Below, piece after piece: positions 60,245 to 64,000 of a stretch of DNA of 64,000 bases (its first letter is position 1; each line of letters starts with the position of its first letter). The DNA lies in the NCBI GenBank assembly GCA_013076295.1, contig RQOL01000531.1, positions 3,100,001-3,164,000 on the forward strand. Direction: 5' to 3'. The stretch comes from Sanderia malayensis. Its lineage: Eukaryota > Cnidaria > Scyphozoa > Semaeostomeae > Pelagiidae. The translations under genes were made by a program, and so were the position numbers. A model generated the notes under the pieces. It was not told the DNA's origin. It was given only the letters and a program-made list of their open reading frames with translations, and ran no database searches.

Positions 60245-63200
60245 TTATTTCTTAGCCTGTTTCTCTTTATAGTCTTCAATAATCTCTTTGAGTTTACGTT
60301 TCCTGACGTCCAATGCGTTTTTATCGAAGGGGATTTCGCTTCTACACAACAGTTCGATTGCATTGAAATAATCCTGCATTTTTAATGCTTCTACCGGGCC
60401 TTGTTCAATTAGACTATTTAGAAGACCCTAGAAAGATAAAACAAATGCGATGACTTCTACATCAAGTCATCTCATCTCATCCCCTTCACTTGGCATCAAG
60501 TGAAATTGCATTTGATTGGTTTGAAACACTGGGATCATCCGGGATATTTCATGTATTTCAACGCTCTTTTCATTGGTCGATATATAAAGCATGCGCAGTA
60601 AAGAACCTCCCCGCTTGCTCCTTCGCAGCTCGCGTAACATATAAGAAAATAAAATAAAAACTCACGTCTGGGGTGGAGAAGAGCAGCTCGAAATATTGTT
60701 TCGCATTTTCAAGATCAGGCTCACGAGGCCGAGATATGTCCAACAACTCTTGCTGAAGCGTGAAGATATTTTGAGTCCTTCGGAAAGAAAATACAAGCAT
60801 ATCCTTAGTACACGTTATAAGCACAATGATCAAGATATGATGATCATAATGATTGTTATTATGAAAATAAAGCACTTACATCTTTTTTACTCCATTCCTG
60901 TTGATTTTCTTAATGTAAGCCGTGCTTGATATAATAATAGTTGCCAAGAAATACCCAACACCCTCGAATAAGTATCTAAACAAACAAATAATACATGGAG
61001 TATTAAACTTGAGAATATTGAGTTTTAAGGTGGACAAAAATAAATATAACAACATGATAAAAGTAGTCACTTTATCAACTTAAGAGCACGACATCTTGAC
61101 AATATCCAAGATACTGTTAAGATGTCTGTGAAAAGCTTTAAACATGGCGGTTATTTTTAAAACTCTATGAATCTTTTTATATTTCATTGTTAACCTACTT
61201 CAACTTGAAGGGCGATAAAGACGCAGCGCAGACTTCTTCAATATCTCGTAAATCTTTTGTTAGTTGTGGAACCAACGGGTCAACTTCCACAGCGTCCATT
61301 GTACAAACATAATTCGACTAAAATAGAATCGAAATATCCTCGATGAAAATAGACGCATTTTGGAATAAACGCGCCTCTATTAAATATGATCCCCGTAAAG
61401 GTGCTGAAATTAAGGGCCCAGGGTGTTTAATGGAGGATAAACGATATTTGCATCTCCATCAACTGAACTGCAAATCGCTGAAATCCACTGCATTGTTTAA
61501 ACCCAACAAGGGTATGAAATAAATTGAAAAGAAAGAGTAAAAAACAAGTCACCTGTCTTGTTGCAGGAATGAGGTAATAAAGACAATGGCTTTGTATTTC
61601 AAGATGCAAAACAAGAAGACACGTATCGGCAAGCTCTTGAAATTCTTCTGTTAGTTTATCAAGCGATCTATCAAATCAATCAGTAATAATTTTGCCTGTA
61701 TATTGTTCAACTCGATATCTTTCTCTGACGCACTGTATTAATTGACTGTAGTTCAATATCAGTCAAGTTAAGTAACTGTTTCTACCTGTTAACCACGGGA
61801 AAAGTTCAAATTAACATTTACGATATAAGACAATGGTGATAACAAACCTTAGCGTGTCCTCTGGGATTGGAGGCAGTTGCTGGAAAAGCAAAGCAACAAT
61901 ATACTTAGCAATAGCATGTGGGTATATACTGGTGTAGATATGCATGCATGTTGGCAGGCAAGTGTGTAGGTATCTGGGTATGTAGGGTAAGGATATCTAG
62001 TTGAGTAAAAGAGTGAAATACGAATTCAATAAATAGAACGATATACATACAGCAATGAGATCCATCAATCCTTCCAGAGTATCAGGATCTTGAACTTTGA
62101 TTGATGTTGTGTTCGCTGACAATCGAACAGTAAAATCTCTTACCCTTTTTATCAGCCAATCCTAAAAAAACAATTTATTGATAATTATAAGGCTATAAAG
62201 GACACATTAAAGAAAATAAAACAGATCGAGTAAATAAACTCACAATGCTTTCTTGCAAATTAATAAGAGATTTCAAATCACCAATATCCAAAATAACTTC
62301 GTTCTTGGCGATGGCTCCTTTTTTCAACATACCAAGCAATTTTTCAGCTTGCTAAAAAATAATAACAGAGACAGAAAATTGTCAACAGTCTTACCAATTA
62401 ACTTTAAGAAACTTTGAAAAATATAAGATATTTACTTGTGAGTTCCGAGCTCTTATTGATTCCTTATCTTCATCTCTTGTCTATAATGAACATGAAATAT
62501 AATACATTAAATCATCTGCAATCGTTAAACCCTCGTTAAAATAACATCAAACCATCAACAAACAACTACAAAAGCTCATATGCATAATTTATATTAAAAA
62601 GAACTAAATAATAATGAGCGTCAACTTACGATTTTCTTGCCTTTTGCCAGCTCTTCTTGCAAATTCAACCAATTTGGTAATGTCTTCAAGTAACGATTTA
62701 TATCCTCATCCTTAGCCCACGAAGCACTAAATATATTTGATGGCTTCCCTGCTTCCTCTCGTAACACAAGACCTGAGATTGAAGTAAGAAAACTCGATGC
62801 AAACATAATTCAGATATTATACTGACAACTCATGCCTTAGGTTTACGCATGCATTAGGTTCTGACAGAAGTAAACGAAGCGTTATCGGGGTATCAAAGAT
62901 ACTTTATTTACTTCTAAAGGCCTGGTTACACTGTAGATAATGAATTAGATATTCCTCCAGACATACCACAAATAGCCTGTCTGATAGATATCTTCGTGTG
63001 TAACATAACGCAAGATATCTAAATTCCAATTAGCGGCAAGAAGCAAACTGTCAAATCGTGCTGTGAAATCTTGATGAATAAAATCAAAACTTTTTGATTT
63101 TATTCATCAAGATTTTCCCAGCATGATGTGTCAAATCGCAAGACAAACAAACACCGACTGTCTCGCGTTGTATTCCTTTGCAATTTTGGAAGCGAAAAGC

Positions 63201-64000
63201 ATCGTAAACGGTATATAATTGATTTTAAACAATAAAATGGACGCACAGAGTAAATTCACAAACTATGTCGGTGAAAATGGAAGCTGATAATGTTTTTGAC
63301 ATGAATTTATTTTATTATAACATGAAATTCTGTACAACTTGAGGAATGGCACACCCCACAAAAAGTGACTGAAGAAATGTATGAAATGTATGATAAGATG
63401 TTTTCGATATTCGATATTATCTACAGTGTAACCAGGCCTTAAAGGCCTGGTTACACTGTAGATAATATCATACATTTCATACATTTCTTCAGTCACTTTT
63501 TGTGGGGTGTGCCATTCCTCAAGTTGTACAGAATTTCATGTTATAATAAAATAAATTCATGTCAAAAACATTATCAGCTTCCATTTTCACCGACATAGTT
63601 TGTGAATTTACTCTGTGCGTCCATTTTATTGTTCAAAATCAATTATATACCGTTTACGATGCTTTTCGCTTCCAAAATTGCCAAGGAATACAACGCGAGA
63701 CAGTCGGTGTTTGTTTGTCTCGCGATTTGACACATCATGCTGGGAAAATCTTGATGAATAAAATCAAAAAGTTTTGATTTTATTCATCAAGATTTCACAG
63801 CACGATTTGACAGTTTGCTTCTTGCCGCTAATTGGAATTTAGATATCTTGCGTTATGTTACACACGAAGTTATCTATCAGACAGGCTATTTGTGGTATGT
63901 CTGGAGGAATATCTAATTCATTATCTACAGTGTAACCAGGCCTTAAGAAGTCACATTATTTATTTAATTACTTCTAGCAACTCACTCTTGTAGGATTCTC
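60245..64000 (-). CDS. EXOC4: EXOC4 (Sec8) C-terminal exons, partial
   Basis: Eleven exons on the minus strand: 63986..64000 (cut by the window), 62630..62772, 62436..62480, 62244..62351, 62051..62161, 61848..61879, 61553..61667, 61199..61317, 60880..60975, 60666..60777 and 60245..60427, together about 359 residues ending KEKQAKK-stop. FSASWAKDEDINRYLKTLPNWLN, LLVLHLEIQSHCLYYLIP, VDPLVPQLTKDLRDIEE, YLFEGVGYFL and the final helical segment align with the C-terminus of Sec8. Sec8 is a core subunit of the exocyst, which tethers secretory vesicles at the plasma membrane. The 5' half lies beyond the right edge. The first intron in the window carries two inverted transposons. Confidence 0.93.
62918..63439. 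mobile_element. Harbinger-like MITE, copy 1
   Basis: The ends AGGCCTGGTTACACTGTAGATAAT and ATTATCTACAGTGTAACCAGGCCT are inverted repeats of about 24 bp. TAA flanks it at 62915-62917 and 63440-63442. The 522-bp interior has no transposase. An internal palindrome at 63066-63115 has a perfect 24-bp stem (AAATCTTGATGAATAAAATC...) and a 2-nt loop. TSD TAA and GGCCTGGTTACAC-type ends fit PIF/Harbinger. Confidence 0.85.
63443..63943. mobile_element. Harbinger-like MITE, copy 2 (inverted)
   Basis: A second copy of the same element in the opposite orientation, 501 bp, directly follows copy 1. TAA flanks it at 63440-63442, shared with copy 1, and at 63944-63946. It lacks about 21 bp present near the right end of copy 1. 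The internal palindrome recurs at about 63749-63792. Confidence 0.85.

Overview
This is a 64 kb window of nuclear DNA from an invertebrate animal. It is AT-rich, spliceosomal introns are mostly short (about 55 to 600 bp), genes lie 100 to 400 bp apart on both strands, and all recognisable genes are conserved metazoan families. The density and the gene set would fit a tunicate or another compact-genome invertebrate deuterostome, but nothing here fixes the species. Coding exons were joined by hand: splice sites were required to preserve reading frame and family alignment, and most complete genes close with an exact multiple of three.

Layout, left to right: RNPC3 (-, 3' end outside the window) head-to-head with an SNX10/SNX11 sorting nexin (+); DHX15 (-, 14 exons); a 135-bp satellite and a hAT MITE; HTRA2 (+); RMND5 (-), convergent with it; BCCIP (-); a class A GPCR (-); a poor region with a tRNA-derived SINE and a doubtful small gene; BNIP3 (-); a large inverted repeat from a Penelope-like retroelement; a 2069-residue secreted EAR-repeat protein (-, 11 exons); XPNPEP1 (-, 23 exons), with satellites and a nested transposon in its introns; RNF103 (+, single coding exon); a RAB11-type GTPase (+); prominin (-, 24 exons), with an intronless myosin essential light chain gene nested antisense in one intron; a CUB-CUB-trypsin secreted protease (+); and the last 11 coding exons of EXOC4/Sec8 (-), whose 5' end lies beyond the window.

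The genes form no single pathway. They include RNA processing (RNPC3, DHX15), mitochondrial quality control (HTRA2, BNIP3), ubiquitin ligases (RMND5 of the CTLH/GID complex, RNF103), vesicle traffic (sorting nexin, RAB11, EXOC4) and surface or secreted proteins (GPCR, EAR protein, prominin, CUB protease). RAB11 and EXOC4 act together in exocytosis in other animals, but here they are only in the same region.

The most unusual item is the EAR-repeat protein. It appears to have seven EAR-type blades, a run of about 26 copies of a ~42-residue repeat I do not recognise, then seven more diverged blade-like units, all on phase-1 symmetric exons. Other points of note are three GC-AG introns (one competing with an in-frame GT donor in DHX15), a transposon with 321-bp inverted repeats whose open frame was split by a nested hAT element, two inverted Harbinger-like elements sharing one TAA site, and a palindrome made of two Penelope-like 3' ends.
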